From contig JAHBMJ010002684.1 in NCBI GenBank assembly GCA_018398765.1, positions 1 through 16,825 on the forward strand: 16,825 nucleotides of DNA, read 5' to 3'. Position 1 is the stretch's first letter. Each line of letters opens with the position of its first letter. The DNA is from Chromera velia (lineage: Eukaryota; Sar; Chromeraceae). A model generated the notes under the pieces. It did no database searches, was not told the origin of the DNA, and saw only the letters and a list, made by a program, of their open reading frames with translations. The position numbers were made by a program, and so were the translations under genes. Below are positions 12,624-16,825 of this stretch, one piece after another.

Positions 12624-14209
12624 TATACAGAGGCAGGCAGGCAAGCAGGCAGGCAGGCAGGCAGGAAGGCAGGCAAGCAAGCAGGCAGGCAGGCAGGCAG
12701 GCATTCAATCATTCCGACGACCGTGGGGAGTGACGTACAGGGCGGTAAGGAACGGCAGTGTTGTGTCCTAAAAGTGTGCAACAAACAGAAGTCGGCCACA
12801 GCGAAAAGCCACAGCGTGAAAGTACCCAACCCCATAACGACACCTTCGTGAGACTTTTTGAAAGATTCTGGGATTCTTCACACTAAACTAATCCCTGCAA
12901 TCCCTTCCTCTGCTGGCCCACCCACCGACCAACTGACTGACCGTCCACATTTCCTCAGCAGAGAGAAGGAGATGAAGCTCGTCGGTCTCGGCCAGATACT
13001 CCCTCAGAGCCTCGTACTGCTTGCGCTTCCACAGCCATGAGCGCACGTGTTTCTGGATCGTGAGGATGGCTGTCGTCATCTCTCCCCTGAAAGAATCATG
13101 CCTCCTCCTCTCCCGAAATCCCCTCCAGGACTTCTGAATCTTCAGAGGGGAGTCTGCCGCTTTTGTCTCCAGGTCTCGAAAGTCGAGGGTGAACTCGGGA
13201 AGAATCGGGTAGTTCTCCTGCATGTGAGAGAGAGGCAGCAGAAGAGACACAAAGGTTACAGAAATGACCTGATTTAGGTAAACAATTCAGATGCGTATCC
13301 CCTGTGCACAACTGCACACTGCACGCGTGAGTATATGGAATACGTGGCGGACAAGGAAAAGGCCGATTCTCATTCTAGTCTCCAGCGAAAACAGAGCCAA
13401 AAGTGGACACTGAATTCAGATTTGAAACTCGTGAAGACACACAAAGAAGAATCAAACGGGCTGAGATTCATCGTAAGAATCGATAAATGCATTCGTCCAA
13501 CGTCCCGCCCAGACATTGAATGAACCGACTGACCATGATGGATCTGGTCACCTGGCTCTTCCTCCTGTTGGGTGAGGACGCAGTGCTGCTCCTTCTGCTC
13601 TTCGATCTGTCCGGTTCCTCCCCCACCCTGAAGGAGAGGGAGCCCTTCATGGAGACGCGACTCTGGGAGAGTGGGTCTCTGTCCTTTTCCCTTCTGCTGC
13701 CACTGGGGTCCACGGGGCTTCCAAGGGCAGGAGTGGGGTGTCTGAGCATGTCCCCAGTGCGTGAGAACCCCCGCACCTGCAGGCAGACACACGACGGAGG
13801 AATGCAGGTACACATGTGCGAGCGTGGAGAGGGAAAGGACGCAACGGGCAGAGAGGCTAAACTGTGGGAAGGCAAGAAATCAGCATCGCAGCGAGAGAGG
13901 AGTGGCAAAACTGTGAAGAGGTGGAGAAGCCGCCAGATGGCCTGCTGATTTGAGAACAAGTCAGGCATGCAGATGAATTTGCACGTTCACGCATCAACAC
14001 ATCGCCGTGCAGACGGCTGCTTCTGGTCAAGAGGAACGTGAACACGTGACCTGGAAAAGCAACAATGTCCCACACAGTCGCACGTAGGGATAGTGGGGGG
14101 CATCAAAAGCTCTCAGAAGAAGTAGACGGTAGTACGTGGAAAAACAAAGGAAAAAAGCAAAAGGTGTGGGGAGGCAGATTCCCACCTGTCCCCCGATGTG
14201 GAAACTCAT
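426..14209 (-). CDS. Large IQ-motif (calmodulin-binding) multi-exon protein, 19-exon model, about 2651 aa
   Basis: Exons in transcript order (window coordinates): 14186-14209, 13534-13776, 12942-13217, 12474-12562, 11368-12177, 10680-11105, 10299-10463, 9613-9990, 9236-9365, 8821-8927, 8358-8453, 7443-7937, 6715-7080, 5851-6525, 4027-5347, 3615-3728, 2345-3286, 1946-2032, 426-1637. All introns are GT...AG, 189-503 nt, and all acceptors end GCAG. All junctions preserve frame and the sum is 7956 nt including the TGA stop at 426-428. Seen: IQ motifs beginning near residues 116, 143, 212, 875 and 905, a degenerate basic helix near 188-203, a CxxC at 1229-1232, charged helical segments around 1802-1950 and 2100-2300, and a Pro/Gly-rich tail. 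Known: IQ motifs bind calmodulin or related EF-hand light chains. Inferred: a scaffold or cytoskeletal role; no motor, kinase or other enzyme domain is visible. The first exon and the exon 10 donor are least certain. It could be two genes, but unbroken phase across all 18 introns argues for one. Confidence 0.72.
1946..2032 (-). CDS. Exon 18: 29-residue coiled-coil segment
   Basis: Residues 2220-2248, phase 0 at both ends. It reads ITEMAERERLKLEKAERLG and ends KKLLRR, continuing the helix from exon 17 into MEEQLNRNKG of exon 19. The acceptor is GTGCAG|ATAACA and the donor CGG|GTTAGC is weak. A 29-residue exon is close to four heptads, in keeping with an uninterrupted coiled coil. Confidence 0.72.
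2345..3286 (-). CDS. Exon 17: helical ends with Ser-rich middle
   Basis: 942 nt, residues 1906-2219, phase 0 at both ends. It opens as a charged helix (VRIEAKQKVKRAVNDEISEL), runs through a Ser/Thr/Glu-rich disordered middle, and ends in a second basic/acidic helix (KIMRRGALEKEAYRNWLDTQ). The acceptor is GTTCAG|GTCCGC and the donor CGATCG|GTAGGT. No family is recognised. Confidence 0.78.
3615..3728 (-). CDS. Exon 16: charged coiled-coil segment
   Basis: Exactly 38 codons, residues 1868-1905, phase 0 at both ends. It reads MAEAREAAELARLEQEE and then a basic segment ending ERMLDQQ. The acceptor is CTGCAG|ATGGCA and the donor CAACAG|GTGGGT. Heptad-like Leu/Ala spacing continues from exon 15 into exon 17. 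Confidence 0.78.
4027..5347 (-). CDS. Exon 15: long disordered region ending in charged helices
   Basis: 1321 nt, residues 1427-1867, phase 2 in and phase 0 out; the longest exon. Most is Gly/Ser/Arg-rich and probably disordered. It includes KRVYFFDTSSSDVFGG, sharing KRVYFF with exon 5. The last 65 residues are helical and charged (QMELEMQKEEVDLMRRKEL, ending HQQQQE). The acceptor is CGTGCAG|ACCGGA and the donor CAAGAG|GTCCGT is weak but in phase, joining QQQQE to MAEAREAAEL. Confidence 0.75.
5744..5843. repeat. Compound (AG)n-(AC)17-(AG)n microsatellite in intron 14
   Basis: AG repeats to 5760, one T, AC repeats 5762-5795, then AG repeats with a few GGG interruptions to 5843. It lies seven bases inside the donor of intron 14, so on the sense strand the intron starts GTCAGGG and then runs as (CT)n(GT)n(CT)n. 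Confidence 0.95.
5851..6525 (-). CDS. Exon 14: lone CxxC element, acidic patch, basic end
   Basis: 675 nt, residues 1202-1426, phase 2 in and out. It contains KKKFCDGCGQFVPARLFF (Cys at 1229 and 1232), a half zinc-ribbon-like element with no second Cys pair in sight, then an acidic patch (EEWGEEDEEDFEGEKD) and a Lys-rich end (TVTKKSKKQGVRFAKQ). The acceptor is CGTGCAG|TCTGTT. The donor ACACG|GTCAGG opens directly onto an intronic microsatellite. Confidence 0.75.
6715..7080 (-). CDS. Exon 13: possible armadillo/HEAT-like segment
   Basis: 366 nt, residues 1080-1201, phase 2 in and out. It contains KVVMHALKFGSVPAARAAAL followed by a hydrophobic stretch. The GSVPAARAAALAL pattern resembles the turn and second helix of an armadillo repeat; this is a pattern impression only. 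The acceptor is TTGCAG|CGCGCT and the donor CCTCA|GTGAGT is strong. Confidence 0.75.
7443..7937 (-). CDS. Exon 12: helical segment plus acidic/Pro-rich linker
   Basis: 495 nt, residues 915-1079, phase 2 in and out. It begins RRLRMLTVCRDYMSQLQQ, continuing the basic end of the fifth IQ motif, then helix-like STLLGALKKIYSSRR, then an acidic and Pro/Ser-rich linker, and ends in a charged helix (REREREDIERMKQGIG region). The acceptor is TGTGCAG|ACGTCG. The donor ATTGG|GTCAGTCAG was preferred over several weaker in-phase GT sites (7548, 7551, 7596, 7635), so the 3' end is less certain than the start. Confidence 0.65.
8309..8338. repeat. Short (CCTA)n/(CCTG)n tetranucleotide repeat in intron 11
   Basis: Three CCTA units grade into four CCTG units, about 20 bases inside the intron 11 donor. 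It is the same TGCC/GGCA unit as the longer tract in intron 3. Confidence 0.9.
8358..8453 (-). CDS. Exon 11: fifth IQ motif, split by intron 11
   Basis: 96 nt, residues 883-914, phase 2 in and out. It reads ALLVRRAIICIQTFWKWS with IQ from residue 905, 30 residues after the previous one. The last basic position of the motif is completed at the exon 12 junction. It lies in a frame with no listed start codon, so the exon would be missed unless spliced frames are followed. The donor is TATGAA|GTCAGTCAC. Confidence 0.75.
8821..8927 (-). CDS. Exon 10: fourth IQ motif
   Basis: 107 nt, residues 848-882, phase 0 in and phase 2 out. It contains VVSIQSAWRAHR (IQ from residue 875). The acceptor is CTGCAG|GCTCGG. 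I chose donor CATAG|GTCAGA because GTCAG starts most donors here. A second donor at 8797 (CCGAG|GTAGAT) keeps the same phase and would add eight residues, SDKRVSPR. Confidence 0.72.
9236..9365 (-). CDS. Exon 9: Leu-rich helical segment
   Basis: 130 nt, residues 804-847, phase 2 in and phase 0 out. It contains SEAFAVELLLRLLKEQETER, a strongly amphipathic helix. The acceptor CGTGCAG|CTCCTG lies behind a long T-rich tract and the donor is CAC|GTAAGT, the most canonical 5' splice site in the gene. Confidence 0.75.
9613..9990 (-). CDS. Exon 8: helical segment, possibly repeat-like
   Basis: 378 nt, residues 678-803, phase 2 in and out, no stop. It opens RICIPSNAHRLAFLLSCPP and later reads FGSPAIRSRLHGVSKVITAL, a helix-turn-helix pattern that resembles armadillo/HEAT repeats only loosely. 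The acceptor is CACTGCAG|GAGGAT and the donor CTACCG|GTAGGT. The open frame extends about 145 bases upstream of its first GTG codon, so a start-based ORF search would miss the upstream part. Confidence 0.7.
10299..10463 (-). CDS. Exon 7: short unrecognised segment
   Basis: 165 nt, residues 623-677, phase 2 in and out. It reads SGKLGQVAANQQALVVRRSR, then a hydrophobic/aromatic stretch with FACWRGVFHCFVD. The acceptor is CTTGCAG|GAGTGG and the donor CGAAG|GTCAGTCAA. Phase agrees with both neighbours. Confidence 0.68.
10680..11105 (-). CDS. Exon 6: Lys/Pro/Ser-rich linker then short helix
   Basis: 426 nt, residues 481-622, phase 2 in and out. It begins KRKKHEGSRSRG, continues as a Pro/Gly/Ser-rich stretch and ends in a helical segment (AAAALIARAEWNIRLEEA, then DYFAVRMGDPDQLPK). 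The acceptor sits behind a C-rich tract ending CTGCAG and the donor is AAAAG|GTTCGT. No family is recognised. Confidence 0.7.
11368..12177 (-). CDS. Exon 5: IQ motif followed by long basic/Ser-rich disordered region
   Basis: 810 nt, residues 211-480, phase 2 in and out. It opens with IARVWRGSHCRNQ (from residue 212), an IQ-type motif with Ala for Gln and intact RG...R. A long Ser/Pro/Lys/Arg/Gly segment follows, then an E/K/A-rich helix (KVLQEEARKAEAAERKKLE) and KRVYFFWKDADK near the end. Choosing the acceptor at TGTGCAG|AATCGC, rather than the CTGCAG at 12117, keeps phase with exon 4 and restores the motif. Confidence 0.75.
12180..12222. repeat. Degenerate CA/TA repeat at the acceptor of intron 4
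   Basis: A mix of ACATATA, TGTATGTA and ACACACA units abuts the exon 5 acceptor. In sense orientation it ends ATGTGTGCAG. It resembles the repeat at the intron 3 acceptor but is shorter and less regular. Confidence 0.8.
12474..12562 (-). CDS. Exon 4: basic helix between IQ motifs
   Basis: 29 full codons plus two bases, residues 182-211, phase 0 in and phase 2 out. It reads as a basic amphipathic helix (LKKALKKWIRRYRAMR) that may be a degenerate IQ or other calmodulin-binding helix. The acceptor follows directly on a (TG)14 run ending in CAG, and the donor is a run of four GTCA units. Confidence 0.75.
12566..12702. repeat. Compound (CA)14-(AT)n-(GCAG)n microsatellite in intron 3
   Basis: CA repeats 12566-12593, AT repeats to 12628 with one C, then GGCA/GCAG tetranucleotide repeats 12631-12702 with a few single-base variants. 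On the sense strand the TG run ends in the CAG acceptor of exon 4, so the repeat takes the place of a polypyrimidine tract. Confidence 0.95.
12942..13217 (-). CDS. Exon 3: two tandem IQ motifs
   Basis: 92 codons, residues 90-181, phase 0 at both ends. It contains IQKSWRGFRERRR (from residue 116), a near-perfect match to the IQxxxRGxxxR consensus, and IQKHVRSWLWKRK (from residue 143), 27 residues later, as is usual for tandem IQ repeats. The segment after them is helical and acidic (LAETDELHLLLSAEEMW). The acceptor is CATGCAG|GAGAAC and the donor GGACG|GTCAGTCAG. This is the clearest coding evidence in the gene. Confidence 0.85.
13534..13776 (-). CDS. Exon 2: Ser/Arg-rich N-terminal segment
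   Basis: 81 codons, residues 9-89, phase 0 at both ends. The acceptor is CTGCAG|GTGCGG and the donor is ATCATG|GTCAGTCGG. The product is rich in Ser, Arg, Lys and Pro and looks disordered (for example SKSRRSSTASSPNRRKSQ), with many basic-directed kinase-like Ser sites. No domain is recognised. Confidence 0.7.
14186..14209 (-). CDS. Exon 1 of the IQ protein (start codon, 8 codons)
   Basis: The sequence reads MSFHIGGQ and ends at GGACAG|GTGGGA. An in-frame TGA lies 12 bases upstream of this ATG, which supports it as a true start, and its phase-0 end fits exon 2. The exon is tiny, so support is modest. An alternative start is the in-frame ATG near 13817 inside the proposed intron 1, which would read straight into exon 2 without splicing. 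Confidence 0.45.
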
Positions 14210-14760
14210 CCCTCCAAGGCGTCAGTTTTCTGCCTTCTGGGTCAGTCAGTCGATGAGCTTGGAAAACTTTGCACACAAACAGTCATGCCGCCAAGAGAAC
14301 ATACGCCCCTGGCACTAATTAAGACGACGCACTGCCACTGAAATACTTCTCGCATGTTCTCTTGGAGATCCAAAAAAAGAGGCGAGGTGGAGAACATGTT
14401 GCTAACCACCCTGCTCAAGCTTCCACGTTCGTACAAACCATGATGCTAGATGTGGGGATTCAATCTATACAAGAGACATCGATCGAGTGTGAAAGGTTGT
14501 ATACAGGCACCGGCAGACGGGTGATCGAGCAAATCCCTCGATTCCCCCGATCTATATATAGCTAGCTGCATCGCACATGCGCATGTTCATGATCGATGCA
14601 TGCATGCAGGTTTTTTTAGCAACACATGCGCTCGCAGCGTGCACAAAACAGTTGACTAGATTTTTGTCAACGAGGCTGCAGCTGAGACTTCGCACTGCGT
14701 GAATAACCGACTTCAGATCGCCGTTATCAGGGCTTCAAGTTCAATCCACCCGCAGGGGAG
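14210..14760. other. Head-to-head intergenic region
   Basis: This stretch has no ORF I would support. It contains the palindrome cluster at 14551-14608, a GTCAGTCAGTCG run on the plus strand at about 14233, and otherwise unremarkable mixed sequence. It probably holds the 5' UTR and promoter of the minus-strand gene and the insertion edge of the LINE-like element. Confidence 0.5.
14551..14608. promoter_or_regulatory. Cluster of palindromes with TGCATGCATGCA, candidate regulatory element
   Basis: Within 58 bases there are TATATATA (14553-14560), AGCTAGCT (14560-14567), a perfect 12-base palindrome ACATGCGCATGT (14575-14586), TCATGA (14587-14592), ATCGAT and a perfect 12-base palindrome TGCATGCATGCA (14597-14608). 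It lies between divergent units, about 340-400 bases upstream of the proposed start of the IQ gene and 150 bases upstream of the plus-strand ORF. TGCATGC is a known promoter motif in coccidia and a target of ApiAP2 factors. Use here is inferred. Confidence 0.45.
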
Positions 14761-15078
14761 ATGGAGAGAAACCAAGTGAGAAAAGGTGGAGGATTTTTGT
14801 TAGGAAGAAGGACAGGAGGGAAGGAGAGTCCAGGGGAGGACAAAGAAGAAAAAAGCGATTTTGTTCCCTTTCAGTTAGACCCCTGGGATGTAGATTGTGG
14901 CCCTGCCAGAGAGAAAGAACCAGAAAACACCCTCGAGCATCCCAGATGTTTCTGCAGCATACATCCATTCTCGATCAATACACCCGAGCAAGACGGATCC
15001 CGGTTTGGCTTCTCTTTCTCCTCAGAAATCGAAGGCTCGTCAGAGAAGGAGAATAGTTTAATTCACAAAGACGAATGA
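14761..15078 (+). CDS. Small ORF upstream of and in frame with the LINE endonuclease ORF
   Basis: 105 codons, starting ATG at 14761 and ending TGA at 15076-15078, with the next ORF's ATG 12 bases further in the same frame. The product is hydrophilic, rich in Glu, Lys, Ser and Gly, with a Cys-containing patch (EHPRCFCSIHPF). No zinc knuckle or RNA-recognition domain typical of LINE ORF1 is visible. It could be an ORF1, the N-terminus of the same protein interrupted by a stop, or chance. Confidence 0.35.
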   Translation: MERNQVRKGGGFLLGRRTGGKESPGEDKEEKSDFVPFQLDPWDVDCGPAREKEPENTLEHPRCFCSIHPFSINTPEQDGSRFGFSFSSEIEGSSEKENSLIHKDE

Positions 15079-15090
15079 ATACGTGCCAAC

Positions 15091-15564
15091 ATGTGTTCAT
15101 GTGTATGTTCTTCTCTTTCCTGTTCCGTTCGAGCTTCTTTGCCTCGTTGTCCCCCACCAGGTCCGTCTCCTTACAGCTTCACTACTTCTTCTACGTCTTC
15201 CTCTTGTTTTTCTTTTTCCTCTGAGTCTCTTGGTTTTTGTTCCTCTTTCCCTGGCACTGGCGGGGGAAAGAAAGAGGGCGGGAAAGAACAGGGAGGGAGA
15301 GGTGGGAAGAGGCCAGACCACCGGGAGATTTTTTCTTTTTCTTCTTCTTCTTCCTCCTCCTCCTCTTCTTCTCCTCCTCCTATTCCCTCTTCTTCTTTTT
15401 CTTCTTCTTCTTCTTCTTTTTCTTCTTTTTCTTCTTCTTCTTTTTCTTCTTCTTCTTCTTCTTCTTCTTCTTCTGCTTCTTCTGCTTCTTCTTCTTCTTC
15501 TTCTTCTTCTTCGTCTTCGTCTTCGTCCTCGTCTTCGTCTTCATCTTTGTCTTTGCCTTCTTCT

Positions 15565-15596
<32 letters not shown>

Positions 15597-16825
15597 GTCT
15601 TCCTCTTCTTCCTTTTCTTTTTTGTCTTCCCCCGTGACGAACAGAAAGAGCAAACAAAACAAGAAAGACAAAGGAGTAGAGATGTGGGCTCTGAACGTAA
15701 GGGGAAGAACGGAGAATTTGGTGCAAAGCCCGCTTTTCGCAGAAGAAACGAAAGGAGCCGACATCCTCTTTATGAATGAAACTAGAACAGAGAGGACAGT
15801 GTGCAGTGTGAATGGAGGAAGACTGCAAGGAACGAATTTGAAATTCCCGTTAGTAAGGGAGGGAAAAGAAGTGACGACGACAGGGGGGGTGATGGTATTG
15901 ATGAGCAGAAAGGCAAGAGAGCTGGGCTTTACGACAGAAAGAGCAACGGAGATAGCGGTATTTGCAGAAGCACCAGGCTTCCCGCTCTTCGTTGGCTTGT
16001 ATGACCCCCATGAAGAGTCGAACTATGCAGATGAGACACACCTCAATAATTTGGCAGAGAGAATCGAAGAGAAAAGAGCACAGAGAGAAAGAAAAGGAGA
16101 GAGCAGATTCTCAGAGGTCTGCGTAATAGGGGACTTCAACGCCCGTACTGGAAAGAAAACTCCTCTGATAGTCTGGACAGGGAAGGGAGGGGGAGAAGAG
16201 GAAGAGTGGGCACAAACAGGCGGGAGAGAGGAGGTTTTCAGACCGGAGAGGGAGTCTGAAGACGAGACGGAGAACACGAAGGGAAGGGCTCTTATTCGTT
16301 TTTGTGAGATGGTGGGCATTGTTCCTCTGAATGGACTGAGGCGGTGTGCGGTCGAAGAGGGGGGGGAGAAGGTAGCTTTCAACTTCGATGGATCGTTTAC
16401 CTTCGACAGGGGGGGAGACAGAGGGAGGTCCCTGATCGACTATGCATGCATGTCTCCTGTGTCTCTGCCATCTGTTCTTCTTTTTTCTGTATTTTGTGTG
16501 TGCTCAGCTCGGTCAGACCATTCAGCTCTTAGATTAGTCCTGAGGGAGGAAGAAAGAGAGAATGAGAGCGGCGAGGGAAGAGGAAACGAGGAAGAGAACG
16601 AAGCCAACCAAGAACAGAACAAAAAGAAAAGAAGAAAAGATAGGCGAAGAAAGACAAAAAAGAGGGAAAAGAGAAAGAAAAACGAGAAAAGAGAAGATCA
16701 AATCAAGCCAAGATGGAAGGGAACGCTCACAAAGGAAGGAGAGGAGAGGTATCTCCAAGAGCTTCAGAAAAGAGTGAAGGAGGAAAAAGTGAGTGAGGTC
16801 TTTCAGAAAGCAATGGATATGGAAG
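15091..16825 (+). CDS. LINE ORF2-like protein, APE-type endonuclease (EEP) domain, 3' end outside window
   Basis: The frame is open from the ATG at 15091 to the last base, 578 codons with no stop. Residues 1-80 are Ser/Gly/Lys-rich. Residues 81-180 are a Ser-dominated tract. The endonuclease/exonuclease/phosphatase domain spans about 196-485 with the expected order of motifs: LNVRG (N202), MNETR (E230), GGVMVLM, GLYDPHEE (Y304), VIGDFNARTG (D348, N350), LIDYACM (D450) and RSDHSAL (D476, H477). In the family these residues bind the metal and cut target DNA to prime reverse transcription. A very Lys/Arg/Glu-rich linker follows (about 485-545), then RWKGTLTKEGEERYLQEL, the spacer usually found before the reverse transcriptase. 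All catalytic positions are intact, so the domain may be functional. The start is uncertain: ATG 15682 would remove the first beta strand, so an upstream start is more likely. Confidence 0.85.
15331..15630 (+). repeat. TTC-rich trinucleotide tract, in frame as poly-Ser
   Basis: About 300 bases of (TTC)n with TTT, CCT, GCT, TCG and TTG interruptions. In the frame of the endonuclease ORF it encodes mostly Ser with scattered Phe, Pro, Ala and Leu. The other plus frames give Phe or Leu runs and the reverse strand gives Glu/Asp runs. I treat those as shadows because only the Ser frame continues into a recognisable domain. Confidence 0.9.

Larger units (their letters stand above)
14761..16825 (+). 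mobile_element. 5' part of a LINE-type (non-LTR) retrotransposon, running off the window
   Basis: A plus-strand block, divergent from the large gene, holds a small ORF and then a long ORF carrying an APE-type endonuclease, the arrangement of apurinic-endonuclease LINEs (L1, CR1, RTE and similar clades). The left boundary is a guess: the frame opens at 14707 and the first ATG is at 14761. No target-site duplication, 3' tail or reverse transcriptase can be seen because the element continues past 16825. The clade cannot be fixed without the reverse transcriptase. Confidence 0.65.

Noticed and set aside
12630-12702. The GGCA/GCAG tetranucleotide run as a CRISPR-like or protein-coding repeat
   Set aside because: The units are four bases with no spacers, and the array lies in an intron; it is a simple microsatellite.
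14231-14243. GTCAGTCAGTCG on the plus strand as a donor of a plus-strand gene
   Set aside because: It resembles the donor motif but on the opposite strand, and no plus-strand exon precedes it.
14362-14565. A 67-codon plus-strand ORF in the intergenic region
   Set aside because: Chance length, no recognisable features, and it runs into the palindrome cluster.
15171-15764. A minus-strand ORF of 197 codons rich in Glu and Asp
   Set aside because: It is the antisense reading of the TTC tract. The plus-strand Ser frame continues into a recognisable endonuclease domain, while this one has only low-complexity sequence.
15237-15779. Plus-strand ORFs of poly-Phe and poly-Leu over the same tract (15083-15637 and 15237-15779)
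   Set aside because: They are the other two frames of the trinucleotide repeat and end in unrelated sequence without a domain.

Overview
The window looks like nuclear DNA of a protist with intron-rich genes. GC is moderate, 18 introns of about 190 to 500 bases end in a strict (T/C)GCAG-type acceptor, microsatellites are abundant, and TGCATGC palindromes sit in the intergenic region. My best guess is an alveolate, chromerid-like (Chromera or similar) or coccidian-like. That is inference from texture; no diagnostic marker gene is present.

Almost the whole window (14209 down to 426, minus strand) reads as one very large gene. I joined 19 coding exons by hand from GT...AG boundaries. Every junction keeps the reading frame, the exon lengths sum to 7956 nt, and the model gives a protein of about 2651 residues. 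The N-terminal half carries at least five IQ-type calmodulin-binding motifs (about residues 116, 143, 212, 875 and 905), separated by a long low-complexity Ser/Arg/Lys/Pro segment and by helical segments that look faintly armadillo/HEAT-like. The C-terminal half is a lone CxxC element, an acidic patch, long disordered stretches, charged helical (probable coiled-coil) segments and a Pro/Gly-rich tail. I do not recognise a named orthologue. A calmodulin-regulated scaffold or cytoskeletal protein is the most that can be inferred.

From 14210 to 14760 lies a head-to-head intergenic region with a tight cluster of perfect palindromes, including a TGCATGCATGCA core. It could serve as a promoter for either side.

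From about 14761 to the right edge, on the plus strand, there is what looks like the 5' part of a non-LTR (LINE-type) retrotransposon. A small ORF (14761-15078) ends at a single TGA. In the same frame a long ORF (15091 to beyond 16825) begins. It contains an approximately 100-codon Ser-rich tract encoded by a TTC microsatellite, then an APE-type endonuclease/exonuclease/phosphatase domain with every expected catalytic motif, then a Lys/Arg/Glu-rich linker. The reverse transcriptase would lie beyond the window.

Bases 1-425 are an (AG)n/(AAAG)n microsatellite plus the 3' flank of the large gene.
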